Positions 1-7,346 of a stretch of 64,000 nt of DNA are shown in pieces; within the stretch, counting starts at the first letter, position 1, and each line of letters opens with the position of its first letter. The stretch comes from JBHGXV01 sp041920505 (GTDB lineage Bacteria; Bacillota; Bacilli; Brevibacillales; Brevibacillaceae). Location: the NCBI GenBank assembly GCA_041920505.1, contig JBHGXV010000009.1:1-64000 (forward strand). Reading direction: 5' to 3'. Position numbers and translations under genes: made by a program. The notes below the pieces were generated by a model, which saw only the letters and a program-made list of their open reading frames with translations, was not told where the DNA came from and did no database searches.

Positions 1-798
1 CCAAATAGGGCTGACCTTTGGTGAAGGGTTTCAATCCCTCATAGGTACGATCAAAACTACCTATCCATCAGACACGACCTCCTTTCTCCCATAGAGTTTC
101 AATCCCTCATAGGTACGATCAAAACTAGGGAACTCGAAGAGTGCCATTCACCACCTGCAACTCGGGTTTCAATCCCTCATAGGTACGATCAAAACGACTT
201 CTTGCCGCTCTGGCTGCTGCTCTGTTCCTCCGTGTTTCAATCCCTCATAGGTACGATCAAAACCTTGAATGTCTTCTGCAGGCTGTGTTCGGTACCGCCG
301 GTTTCAATCCCTCATAGGTACGATCAAAACCGTTGATGCTACGATTGGAAGTGGTTGAAAAAAATTTGTTTCAATCCCTCATAGGTACGATCAAAACGCG
401 GAGTTTTTGAAACGGCGTGGTGCAAATGCCACATGAGTTTCAATCCCTCATAGGTACGATCAAAACGTATTCTGGAATGATGGCCGCCCGAAGGACTGCC
501 AGTTTCAATCCCTCATAGGTACGATCAAAACGTACTTTTCGGCTTCGGTTGTGGAGTAGCCATAGAACGTTTCAATCCCTCATAGGTACGATCAAAACCA
601 CCTTGCCCGGAATAGACTCGTACATTGTTCGCGTCGGTTTCAATCCCTCATAGGTACGATCAAAACGATCAACAAGTCCTTGATCCCCTGAAACAGCCCG
701 TGTTTCAATCCCTCATAGGTACGATCAAAACAGGAAACAACGCCCTGGTTTTTTTCGTTCCAGCATGGGTTTCAATCCCTCATAGGTACGATCAAAAC
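1..798 (-). CRISPR. CRISPR array, type I-B-like repeat, open at left edge
   Basis: Twelve 30-bp repeats start at 28, 96, 166, 234, 301, 368, 437, 502, 569, 637, 702 and 769, separated by 11 spacers of 35-40 bp. All 12 repeats are identical by eye. Bases 1-27 look like the end of a further spacer, so the array continues to the left. Read on the minus strand each repeat ends in ATTGAAAC, the 8-nt tag typical of type I-B crRNAs. That sets transcription leftwards, in line with the cas genes, and makes the 732-768 spacer the newest. I found no spacer that I can match to a target from memory. Confidence 0.98.
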
Positions 799-963
799 CC
801 GTGAAAACCCCTTTGTTCCAAGAACCCTATTCTCTACTCAAGAGCATACCCAACGCTTTTTGTATCCGTCAATCCTTGTACCGCCTGCATTTTTGGGGAG
901 CGGACTGTCGTCGACCCCCTGGGATTTTTACGCGATTGGGTACCGACGACAGTTGCTCCACCC
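799..963 (-). promoter_or_regulatory. CRISPR leader region
   Basis: This is the non-coding stretch between the cas2 stop and the first repeat. On the minus strand it lies directly upstream of the array, where the leader that promotes array transcription and spacer insertion is expected. It holds a 10-bp inverted repeat (904-913 and 944-953) and otherwise no convincing ORF. I did not identify a clear promoter hexamer pair. Confidence 0.7.
904..953. repeat. Inverted repeat in the CRISPR leader
   Basis: ACTGTCGTCG at 904-913 is the exact reverse complement of CGACGACAGT at 944-953, with a 30-bp loop. It sits just after the cas2 stop codon and about 105 bp from the first repeat. It could be a binding site used in adaptation or a weak stem at the end of the cas transcript. 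No T-run follows on either strand, so a terminator is unlikely. Confidence 0.6.
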
Positions 964-1227
964 TCAAATAATAATGTCCGGCCCGCCTTTTTCTAGTCCG
1001 ATAATTTCCCTGTTCGTATACCTTTGCGTCCGCCACGTGTAGATGATGACCGAGTCTTCATCGGGGCGTATAACTCTCCCCAACTCTGCCTTGAGCTTTT
1101 TCAAATTGACTTCGGTTATTTCCCCTTCCAGAACCGAATTCTGCACCCAGATCAAATATTTACGGCAAATTTTCAGCACACGCGCGACCCTTTTCTCGCC
1201 CACGTCATAAACAACAATGGCAAAAAT
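964..1227 (-). CDS. cas2: CRISPR-associated endoribonuclease Cas2 (apparent ATT start)
   Basis: Cas2 is the small partner of Cas1 in the spacer-integration complex. The protein shows the N-terminal core strand ending in VVYDVGEKRV, with the conserved Asp at residue 8, and the family segment CRKYLIWVQNSVLEGEIT. The first ATG/GTG/TTG in frame is a GTG at 1203, which would delete the first beta strand and the Asp. Upstream in the same frame, an ATT at 1227-1225 lies about 7 nt after a GGAGGA ribosome-binding site and gives a normal 87-residue Cas2. The frame closes at the cas1 stop (1240-1242), so no further upstream start exists. I therefore annotate ATT, a rare but known start codon. Last gene of the cas operon. 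Confidence 0.88.
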   Translation of the reverse strand: MFAIVVYDVGEKRVARVLKICRKYLIWVQNSVLEGEITEVNLKKLKAELGRVIRPDEDSVIIYTWRTQRYTNREIIGLEKGGPDIII

Positions 1228-1239
1228 ACGATCTCCTCC

Positions 1240-2232
1240 CTACCATAACGCTTCAAACGGTTCATACTCTTTTTCGCCCATCAAATGTTTCTCCAGCTTG
1301 TACAATTCCATTCGCAGCAAACGGCGGTAGCTGACCGCCTTATTCAGGTCACGATGCTTGATCGTTGTTTTCAGCTTTTCCTCCCAGGCCGCGATGAACG
1401 TTTTGCGACCTTTCTCCGTCATGAGAATGCCGCCTGATTCTTTGGCGAACTGATTTTTCGTCATCTGTTTTTTCCCAATAAGGGTACAGATCAAACGGTC
1501 CACCAGCACAGGTTTGAATACTTCCGCCACGTCCAGATTAAGGGTAAACCGGCGGAAATTGGTGGTGTGCAGATACCCGATCCTTGGATCAAGATGGGTT
1601 TGATAGATCTCGCTTAACACCTGCGTATAGAGAAGCGAGTTGCCGAAGCTGATCAGAGCGTTTAGTTCGTTCTGTGGCGGACGTTTCGATCGTTGACAAA
1701 ACCTGAAATCGGGATGCTCCAATATGGCGTCAAACGCCTGGTAGTAACTTGCGCGAATATTCCCTTCGTAAGCCATTAACTCAGTGATCGTTTTCGCTTC
1801 AGCAGCATCAGCCAGCAGCGATTCGATCGTATCGATGATCGATTGCACGTCTTTTCCGCGAGAGCGGTAATACTTCAGCATCCGCAGCATATTGTGCGCC
1901 GCCCCGTTGACAAAACGCCTGGCAAGAGCAAACCGCTTGTTCTCGTCCGCGTAATGCTCGGCCTGCTTGAGAATCATGTATCCGGAATTCAAATGCTCTC
2001 GTGGATAAAAGCTTCCTGTATAATAGCCGTAATAGTTGAAGAAATGGAGAATAATCTCCTTCTGGGAACAAAATTCGAGCAACGATTTATTCAGTTCCAC
2101 CTCGCCAAAAATCATCAGCTCCTGTGTATCTTCAACCGGGATAAATTTGCGCCCTTCCTCATTTTCGAAACACAGCGTATTGTCCTTTCGCTTCAGTTCG
2201 CCCGACTGCATGATGTACAGCGTTTTTCTCAC
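1240..2232 (-). CDS. cas1: CRISPR-associated integrase Cas1 (type I-B)
   Basis: Cas1 is the metal-dependent integrase that inserts new spacers at the leader-repeat junction. The 330-residue length is usual for type I-B. The N-terminal beta domain begins RKTLYIMQSGELKRK. The metal ligands of the alpha-helical domain are visible: Glu156 in YEGNIRASYY, His222 in GYLHTT, and the acidic segment LDVAEVFKP followed by Asp245. The start is GTG at 2232, preceded by GGGAGGTG about 8 nt upstream. It lies 24 nt after cas4 and its stop is embedded in the cas2 ribosome-binding site, so the three genes look translationally coupled. No frameshift or lost catalytic residue is visible, so the adaptation enzyme looks functional. 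Confidence 0.96.
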   Translation of the reverse strand: MRKTLYIMQSGELKRKDNTLCFENEEGRKFIPVEDTQELMIFGEVELNKSLLEFCSQKEIILHFFNYYGYYTGSFYPREHLNSGYMILKQAEHYADENKRFALARRFVNGAAHNMLRMLKYYRSRGKDVQSIIDTIESLLADAAEAKTITELMAYEGNIRASYYQAFDAILEHPDFRFCQRSKRPPQNELNALISFGNSLLYTQVLSEIYQTHLDPRIGYLHTTNFRRFTLNLDVAEVFKPVLVDRLICTLIGKKQMTKNQFAKESGGILMTEKGRKTFIAAWEEKLKTTIKHRDLNKAVSYRRLLRMELYKLEKHLMGEKEYEPFEALW

Positions 2233-2256
2233 CGGCGTCCACCTCCCTGTGACCGA

Positions 2257-2781
2257 TCACGCCCAACAAAATTCACGGTATGCGCATGTACCGCAGTATT
2301 TGTTTTTTTCCGGCTTCGGCGGTTTGTCCTGCGCGATAATGTACTTGATTTTGTGGATGGCCTCGCACAGTTCCTGTTCAGCCGCTTCGTCAAGTGTGAC
2401 AAGTTCTTTCCGTTTCTCCTCCGGAAAACGCAGTTCGCCAGTCGCTTCCACACCGGCAAGTTTCAAGGTGTACAGATAGAACAGCAACTGCATGCGCGAA
2501 CTTTTCAGAAACGACGAGCTCTTCTTCACTTCCGCCACGACAAGTTCCCCTTTGCGTGACGACAGCGTGTCCATCTTGACCGAATCCCAGGCGACCTCTT
2601 TCTTCTCCCGGTTATACGAATGGGTCTGGAGAAAACGGCCCCACTCGATATTCTCGTCGTTTTGATCAGGAGTAAGTTGCCGGGACATCAGCCAAACTTC
2701 CCGCTGGCAGATGAAGTAATACCAGATGAGGGTTCCGGTAACGCCGTCCGCAGCATTTTTGGCTGTTGGCGTCTCCGCCAT
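2257..2781 (-). CDS. cas4: CRISPR-associated exonuclease Cas4
   Basis: Cas4 is a RecB-like nuclease with an iron-sulfur cluster that trims prespacers and helps select the PAM before Cas1-Cas2 integration. The 174-residue product has the N-terminal FICQREVWL with its lone cysteine, nuclease motifs around VVAEVKKSS (the Glu-x-Lys of the PD-(D/E)XK fold), and the C-terminal CGTC...FC cysteines that complete the cluster. ATG at 2781 is preferred over the in-frame GTG at 2787 because it sits at proper distance from GGGAGGGG. It follows the cas3 remnant by 28 nt and precedes cas1 by 24 nt in the same transcript. Confidence 0.94.
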   Translation of the reverse strand: MAETPTAKNAADGVTGTLIWYYFICQREVWLMSRQLTPDQNDENIEWGRFLQTHSYNREKKEVAWDSVKMDTLSSRKGELVVAEVKKSSSFLKSSRMQLLFYLYTLKLAGVEATGELRFPEEKRKELVTLDEAAEQELCEAIHKIKYIIAQDKPPKPEKNKYCGTCAYREFCWA

Positions 2782-2809
2782 GTTCACCCCTCCCTTTACA
2801 CCAAAATGC

Positions 2810-3868
2810 TCAGTAAAAGATGTCTTCGACAGACAAAGACAACCCCTCTTTGCTGCAGTAATTCACTTCATACATCGGCAATTGATAGGGATTAGGAACC
2901 ACTCTTCGATAAATCTCTTTTTTGAACAGCGCCATACTGACAGGCAGTTCATACAAGGGGATACGAACAAATTGTTTCTCCTTGCACAACCCCATCACCT
3001 CATCGTAATAACAAGCTGGGATGATGGAGGTTTTTACATATTTAAACAACCTCGTGTTCTCCACACTCACCGGGTTATCGAAGATGATACTGGTCACACC
3101 GCTTTGCGCAGCATGCACCCCCTTGTCGTAATCCCGATCTTTCCATACCGTGTCTTGGTAAACGATCTCCATGAAGCGGGCAATCTCACGCTCACTCCAT
3201 GTGCCTTGATACGTTTCAATCACTTCCGCTGTTCGTTGGACAATCTCTCTTTTCCCCTCGTAGACGAACTGAAAAGCTGTTTCGCTGATCGGGAACACGA
3301 TCATTTCCGCGTCTGAAAGAAGCCCGTAGCGATTGCATCGCCCGGCCCGCTGCACCAACGCGTCAAACGGGGCGCATTCGCTGTACATGACGTCGAAGCT
3401 GATATCGAGCGACACCTCAATCGCCTGAGTGGCAATAAGCAATCGCACAGGGGCGGCATGAGGATCGGTTAACCTTTTCTCTTTTTCCAGCCTGTCTTTC
3501 ATAATAAACTGGGAATGGTAACACATTACGTCACTGCCCAGTTTCTGCTCCCATAACCGGAACAATGACTTCGCCCGCGCCACCGTGTTGACCACGATGG
3601 CGACCCGTTTTCCTTGGCTTAGTCTGTTTTCAATCTCGGCTTCAAGTTCACGGTCTTCAATCGCGTGTTTCACATACCGCCATGAGGCGCGCCGCCGGTC
3701 CATCAACTCTTCAGCGACCACCGCTTGGGTAATCCCGACTTCCTGTCGAAAATGTTCCCGCAACCCGCTTGGCATCGTCGCGCTCATCAGCAACACCTTG
3801 CCGCCCTGATCCTCCTCGTGTATGACTCGTAACAGGCATTGACGCCTGCGGATTGCCACAGTGAACAA
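2810..3868 (-). pseudogene. cas3: 5'-truncated Cas3 (helicase C-terminal part only)
   Basis: Cas3 is the helicase-nuclease that degrades targets in type I systems. This ORF starts essentially at helicase motif III (KVLLMSATMP) and carries motif V (IATQAIEVSLDISFD) and motif VI (QRAGRCNRYG) plus the C-terminal domain. The HD nuclease domain, Walker A and the DEAD-like box are absent. Homology appears to begin at about RVIHEEDQGG (near 3835). The preceding residues, from a nominal TTG at 3868, come from sequence overlapping the etfA terminator. Only 45 bp separate this ORF from the etfA stop, so the missing 5' half and all effector genes (cas5, cas6, cas7, cas8) are not next to it. It looks like the scar of a deletion. 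The remnant cannot be an active Cas3. Confidence 0.9.
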
Positions 3869-3897
3869 AGCTGGCCCCGTCGGGAGCCAGCTTTGTT
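3864..3897. terminator. Hairpin after etfA
   Basis: A 12-bp perfect stem (AACAAAGCTGGC / GCCAGCTTTGTT) with a 10-nt loop sits 17 bp after the etfA stop. The stem ends in CTTTGTT on the minus strand but lacks a long T-run after it. It is probably the intrinsic terminator of the etf operon. The truncated cas3 frame runs into it. Confidence 0.65.
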
Positions 3898-3913
3898 ATA
3901 CTCGGGCTGTTCG

Positions 3914-4873
3914 TCACACCAGCACTTTCTTGAATTCTTCGGTCAACAGCGGCACGACTTCGAACAGGTCGCCGACGATGCCGTAGTCCGCCACCTGGAA
4001 GATCGGCGCCTCCGGATCTTTGTTGATGGCGACGATCACCTTGGAGTTGGACATCCCCGCCAGGTGTTGGATCGCGCCGGAGATGCCGCAGGCGATGTAC
4101 AGGTCGGGCGTCACCACTTTACCGGTTTGGCCGATTTGCAGGGCGTAATCGCAATAACCGGCGTCGCAAGCGCCACGGGAGGCGCCGACAGCGGCACCCA
4201 GCACTTCGGCCAGCTCTTCCAGCGGCTTGAAGCCTTCGGCGCTCTTCACGCCGCGCCCGCCGGAGACGATGATTTTCGCTTCGGACAAATCCACTTTGCC
4301 GGTGGTTTTGCGGACGACTTCCCGAATGATGGTGCGCAGGTCCTTGATCTCGGCGGCAAGCGTCACCACTTCGGCGGTCTTGGACGCGTCCGGCTGGTTG
4401 ACCGGGATGTTGTTCGGCCGGATCGTCGCAAACCATTTGCCGTCGACGAACGTGCGCTTCTGGAACGCCTTGCCCGCGTAGATGGGACGGACGAACACAC
4501 CGCCCGCTTCCACGCCGGTGACGTCGGAGACGAGACCATAGCCGAGACGAGCCGCCACGCGCGGCGCCAGATCGCGGCCGATCGCCGTGTGGCCGAGCAG
4601 GATCGCGTCCGGATTCACCTCTTCGATCACGCGCACCAGCGCCTGGGTGTAACCGTCCGGGGTGTACTGTGCCAGTTTGTCGTCAGTGATGACGTAGAGC
4701 TTGCCGGCCCCGTGCTGGCCGAGTGCGGAAGCATGGGCGTCCGCCCCTGGTCCAAACGCTGCCGCCACGATTTCGCCGCCCTCCGCAATGAGTTGGGCCG
4801 CCGCCAAAGCTTCAAAGGAAACGTTACGCAATTGACCGTCGCGCGCTTCTGCGAGTACGAGCACTTTTTTCAT
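3914..4873 (-). CDS. etfA: Electron transfer flavoprotein alpha subunit
   Basis: EtfA binds FAD and, with EtfB, passes electrons from acyl-CoA dehydrogenases to the quinone pool. The 319-residue protein has the N-terminal alpha/beta domain (KKVLVLAEARDGQLR) and the conserved C-terminal FAD domain, seen in IIVSGGRGV, VGASRGACDAG, QIGQTGKVV, YIACGISGAIQHLAGM and AINKDPEAPIF. The ATG at 4873 follows a GAGGGG site. It lies 16 bp downstream of etfB and is the last gene of an enoyl-CoA hydratase-etfB-etfA transcript, as in Bacillus. A terminator-like stem follows at 3864-3897. Confidence 0.97.
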   Translation of the reverse strand: MKKVLVLAEARDGQLRNVSFEALAAAQLIAEGGEIVAAAFGPGADAHASALGQHGAGKLYVITDDKLAQYTPDGYTQALVRVIEEVNPDAILLGHTAIGRDLAPRVAARLGYGLVSDVTGVEAGGVFVRPIYAGKAFQKRTFVDGKWFATIRPNNIPVNQPDASKTAEVVTLAAEIKDLRTIIREVVRKTTGKVDLSEAKIIVSGGRGVKSAEGFKPLEELAEVLGAAVGASRGACDAGYCDYALQIGQTGKVVTPDLYIACGISGAIQHLAGMSNSKVIVAINKDPEAPIFQVADYGIVGDLFEVVPLLTEEFKKVLV

Positions 4874-4889
4874 CGGGATCCCCTCTTCC

Positions 4890-5657
4890 TTAAATCACTT
4901 TCGCTTCGTTGCGGAGCAATTGAACCAATTCCGCCGCTTGCGCCTGAATGTCGCCGGCGAGAATGCGGCCGGCCTGTTTCTTCGGCGGCAGGTACTGATC
5001 GACGATTTCGGTTTTCGCCTTCACGTCGGCGGCGGACAGCCCAAGGTCGTCAGCCGTCAGACGGTCAAGCGGTTTCTTTTTCGCTTTCATGATTCCCGGC
5101 AAGGACGGATAACGCGGTTCGTTCAAGCCTTGCTGCGCGGTAATCACGACCGGCAGGGAGGTTTCGACGATCTCCAGGTCGCCTTCCACATCGCGCTCGA
5201 CGCGGACAGAAGTGCCGTTTACTTCCACTTTGACCGCCGTGGAAACATGGTTGATGCCCAGCTCTTCGGCCAGACGCGGGCCGCCCTGGCCCGCCCCGGA
5301 GTCAACCGCCATCTGACCGGCGAGGATGAGGTCGTAGCCGTACTTTTTCGCGACAGCGGCCAGCACCTTGGCGGTGGTGTATTCGTCGCCGAACAGCGAT
5401 TCGTCGTCGACGAGCACCGCCTTGTCCGCGCCCATCGCCAGCGCAGTGCGCAGCGCGTTTTCGGTGCGGTCCGGACCGACGCTTATCACCGTCACTTCGC
5501 CGCCGTGCTCTTCTTTCAGCTTGATCGCTTCTTCCACCGCGTACTCGTCGTACGGGTTGATGATGAATTCAACGCCGTCCTCGCTGATCTGGCCGTTGTT
5601 GATGACGATTTTTTCTTCCGTGTCGAACGTCTGCTTCAATACCACCAGGATGTTCAT
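4890..5657 (-). CDS. etfB: Electron transfer flavoprotein beta subunit
   Basis: EtfB pairs with EtfA and carries the AMP and partner-recognition loop. The 255-residue product shows the family N-terminus MNILVVLKQTFDTEEKI, the segment INPYDEYAVEEAIKLKE, the AMP-binding region VLAGQMAVDSGAGQGGPRL (residues about 120-140), the signature NEPRYPSLPGIMKAKKKPL and a C-terminal arm. It starts 15 bp after the enoyl-CoA hydratase stop and ends 16 bp before etfA, so all three are one operon. A role in beta-oxidation follows from the neighbours and from the FadR-like control upstream. Confidence 0.97.
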   Translation of the reverse strand: MNILVVLKQTFDTEEKIVINNGQISEDGVEFIINPYDEYAVEEAIKLKEEHGGEVTVISVGPDRTENALRTALAMGADKAVLVDDESLFGDEYTTAKVLAAVAKKYGYDLILAGQMAVDSGAGQGGPRLAEELGINHVSTAVKVEVNGTSVRVERDVEGDLEIVETSLPVVITAQQGLNEPRYPSLPGIMKAKKKPLDRLTADDLGLSAADVKAKTEIVDQYLPPKKQAGRILAGDIQAQAAELVQLLRNEAKVI

Positions 5658-5672
5658 GCACGTAACCTCCCT

Positions 5673-6449
5673 TTATCGGTCCTTGAATTGGGGTTTGCGT
5701 TTTTCCAAAAAGGCGTTGACGCCTTCTTTCATGTCTTCCGAACGGAACGCTTCGCCGAACAGTTCGGCTTCGCGCGCAAGTCCCTGGGTGATGCCTTCGG
5801 TCAGGCCGGTGTGAATCGCTTCGAGAGCGAGCCGCATCGACACCGCGCTCTTCTGTGCGATGGTCTCCGCCAGCTTCCGGGCTTCGGCAAGCAATTGTTC
5901 GAGTGGATAAACCGCCTCGACGAGACCGATCCGGAACGCTTCCTCGCCGCTGATCATCTCGGAGGTGAGAATCATCTGCGTCGCCTTGCCGCGACCGACC
6001 AGCCGGGGGAGCCGTTGCGTACCGCCGTACCCCGGGATCAAGCCGAGATTCAGCTCAGGCAGTCCCAGCTTCGCCTCTTGGGCTGCCAGGCGAATGTGGC
6101 ACGCCATCGCCAATTCCAGCCCGCCGCCCAGGCAGGCGCCGTTAATCGCCGCGATGACCGGCTTGGGATATGCTTCGATCCGGTCAAACAACCGCTGTCC
6201 GGCTTCGGCCAGTTTTTTGGCGGACGCTTCTGTCAATTCGGTAAATTCCTTGATGTCCGCACCCGCGATAAAAAAGCGGCCTTCCCCTGTGATCACCACT
6301 GCCTTGACGCGTTCGTCCATTTCCAACTGGTCCAATGCTGTCCGCAATTCACTGAGCGTGGTCTGGTTCAGCGCGTTGGCCGGCGGATGGTCGATGGTCA
6401 GTACGGCGACGCGGTCTGTTACCGTCACTTTTACATTGGTAGACGACAT
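5673..6449 (-). CDS. Enoyl-CoA hydratase / isomerase family (FadB-like)
   Basis: This enzyme hydrates trans-2-enoyl-CoA in beta-oxidation. The 258-residue protein is a full crotonase fold: FIAGADIKEF (oxyanion hole), AAINGACLGGGLELAM (second oxyanion-hole segment), LPELNLGLIPGYGGTQRLPRL with the catalytic Glu region, and the C-terminal FLEKRKPQF. The catalytic acidic residues of true hydratases appear present. The ATG at 6449 follows GAGGAGTGGGAG. It is first in the operon with etfB and etfA, and an 18-bp palindrome lies 34 bp upstream. This position corresponds to fadB (ysiB) of Bacillus subtilis, though substrate range cannot be read from sequence. Confidence 0.93.
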   Translation of the reverse strand: MSSTNVKVTVTDRVAVLTIDHPPANALNQTTLSELRTALDQLEMDERVKAVVITGEGRFFIAGADIKEFTELTEASAKKLAEAGQRLFDRIEAYPKPVIAAINGACLGGGLELAMACHIRLAAQEAKLGLPELNLGLIPGYGGTQRLPRLVGRGKATQMILTSEMISGEEAFRIGLVEAVYPLEQLLAEARKLAETIAQKSAVSMRLALEAIHTGLTEGITQGLAREAELFGEAFRSEDMKEGVNAFLEKRKPQFKDR

Positions 6450-6482
6450 GCTTCTCCCACTCCTCTCGGATAGGCACCTCTT

Positions 6483-6500
6483 ACTGAGCGATCGCTCAGT
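6483..6500. promoter_or_regulatory. TetR-type operator upstream of enoyl-CoA hydratase operon
   Basis: ACTGAGCGATCGCTCAGT is a perfect 18-bp palindrome 34 bp before the enoyl-CoA hydratase start. Its size and position suit a TetR-family operator, most simply that of the fadR product encoded just upstream. It differs from the second site before fadR: half-sites TGAGCGA abut at the centre, whereas the FadR consensus has TGAATGA halves separated by 4 bp. A different TetR regulator is therefore also possible. Confidence 0.7.
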
Positions 6501-6577
6501 TCAGGGTTAATTTGTACTTGCACACGTCCTTATTGTAACAAAAAACGATTGCCAGAAAAAGCGTTTTCTCAAGGTGA

Positions 6578-7165
6578 CTATTTCCCCATCAAACCGCGCA
6601 GGAAGAGGTTATGAATGGGATCGACCAAAGAGACGAGGTCGTACTTGCAATTCCTCATCACCCAAGACGTGGCCGCCTCGTCCATCGTGCCGAAAATCAT
6701 CATCCGCGCGGTGCGCACATCGATGTCGGAGCGGAATACGCCTTGCTGCATGCCCTCTTGAATCACTTCTTCAATAAGCCGGAAGTAACGCTTCAACACT
6801 TCCCCGATTCCCTGGCTGACCTCTGGATTGGATTGGCGCAACTCAATCTGGGTGACGACCGCCATCTCCGGATTTTGTGCCAGTTGACTCAAGTGAGCAT
6901 GAACCAATACGTAGACCTTCTCGTCGATCGTGCGCGCCTCCTGGATGCGGCTTTGGCACGTGTCGATGAACTGGCCCATCTTTTCATTAAAGAGAGAGAT
7001 GAGGATGTCATCTTTGTTCTCAAAGTAGAGGTAGATGGTCCCATCCGCTACCTTTGCTTCTTTGGCGATCCGCGATACCTGGGCGTTGTGGTATCCGTGT
7101 TTCGCGATGACGCGCACCGCCGCATCAATGATAGCCTGATATTTTTCCCCCGTTTTTTTCGCCAT
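6578..7165 (-). CDS. fadR: Fatty-acid degradation repressor FadR (TetR family)
   Basis: This 195-residue TetR-family repressor has an N-terminal helix-turn-helix (AKHGYHNAQVSRIAKEAKVADGT, then IYLYFENKDDIL) and an acyl-CoA-binding C-terminal domain. In Bacillus the orthologue YsiA represses beta-oxidation genes and is released by long-chain acyl-CoA. The ATG at 7165 (MAKKTGEKY) is chosen because GGAGG lies 5 nt upstream; the GTG at 7177 overlaps that site. The gene lies directly before the hydratase-etf operon. An exact FadR-consensus operator precedes it, indicating autoregulation. Confidence 0.92.
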   Translation of the reverse strand: MAKKTGEKYQAIIDAAVRVIAKHGYHNAQVSRIAKEAKVADGTIYLYFENKDDILISLFNEKMGQFIDTCQSRIQEARTIDEKVYVLVHAHLSQLAQNPEMAVVTQIELRQSNPEVSQGIGEVLKRYFRLIEEVIQEGMQQGVFRSDIDVRTARMMIFGTMDEAATSWVMRNCKYDLVSLVDPIHNLFLRGLMGK

Positions 7166-7204
7166 GCTGACCTCCACTTATCCATGCAAAGATGATTGAT
7201 GTAG

Positions 7205-7257
7205 TGAATGACTATTCATTCATTATCAGTGTAATACAAGGCAAGAAACCGTGTCAA
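7205..7257 (-). promoter_or_regulatory. fadR promoter region with FadR operator
   Basis: TGAATGACTATTCATTCA at 7205-7222 matches the known Bacillus FadR operator consensus (TGAATGA-4-TCATTCA) at every fixed position. Upstream on the minus strand, TTGACA at 7257-7252 is a perfect -35. The best -10 candidates are weak (GTGTAA complement at 7234-7229, 17-bp spacing). The operator would cover the region just downstream of the promoter, suiting self-repression. Confidence 0.8.
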
Positions 7258-7346
7258 TCCCCGATCCCTGACGCTTTTTGCATAGTCTGAAGGCGTTTGG
7301 AAATACTTACAGCATGAAGCGCCACGGAAAGGAGATTGAAACCATC

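Noticed and set aside
964..1203. cas2 starting at GTG 1203
   Set aside because: That start removes the N-terminal beta strand with its conserved Asp, and the ribosome-binding site is too far away. The ATT at 1227 fits better.
3839..3917. Insertion sequence at the cas3 truncation
   Set aside because: I saw no transposase, terminal inverted repeats or target duplication; only the etfA terminator and a small stem are present.
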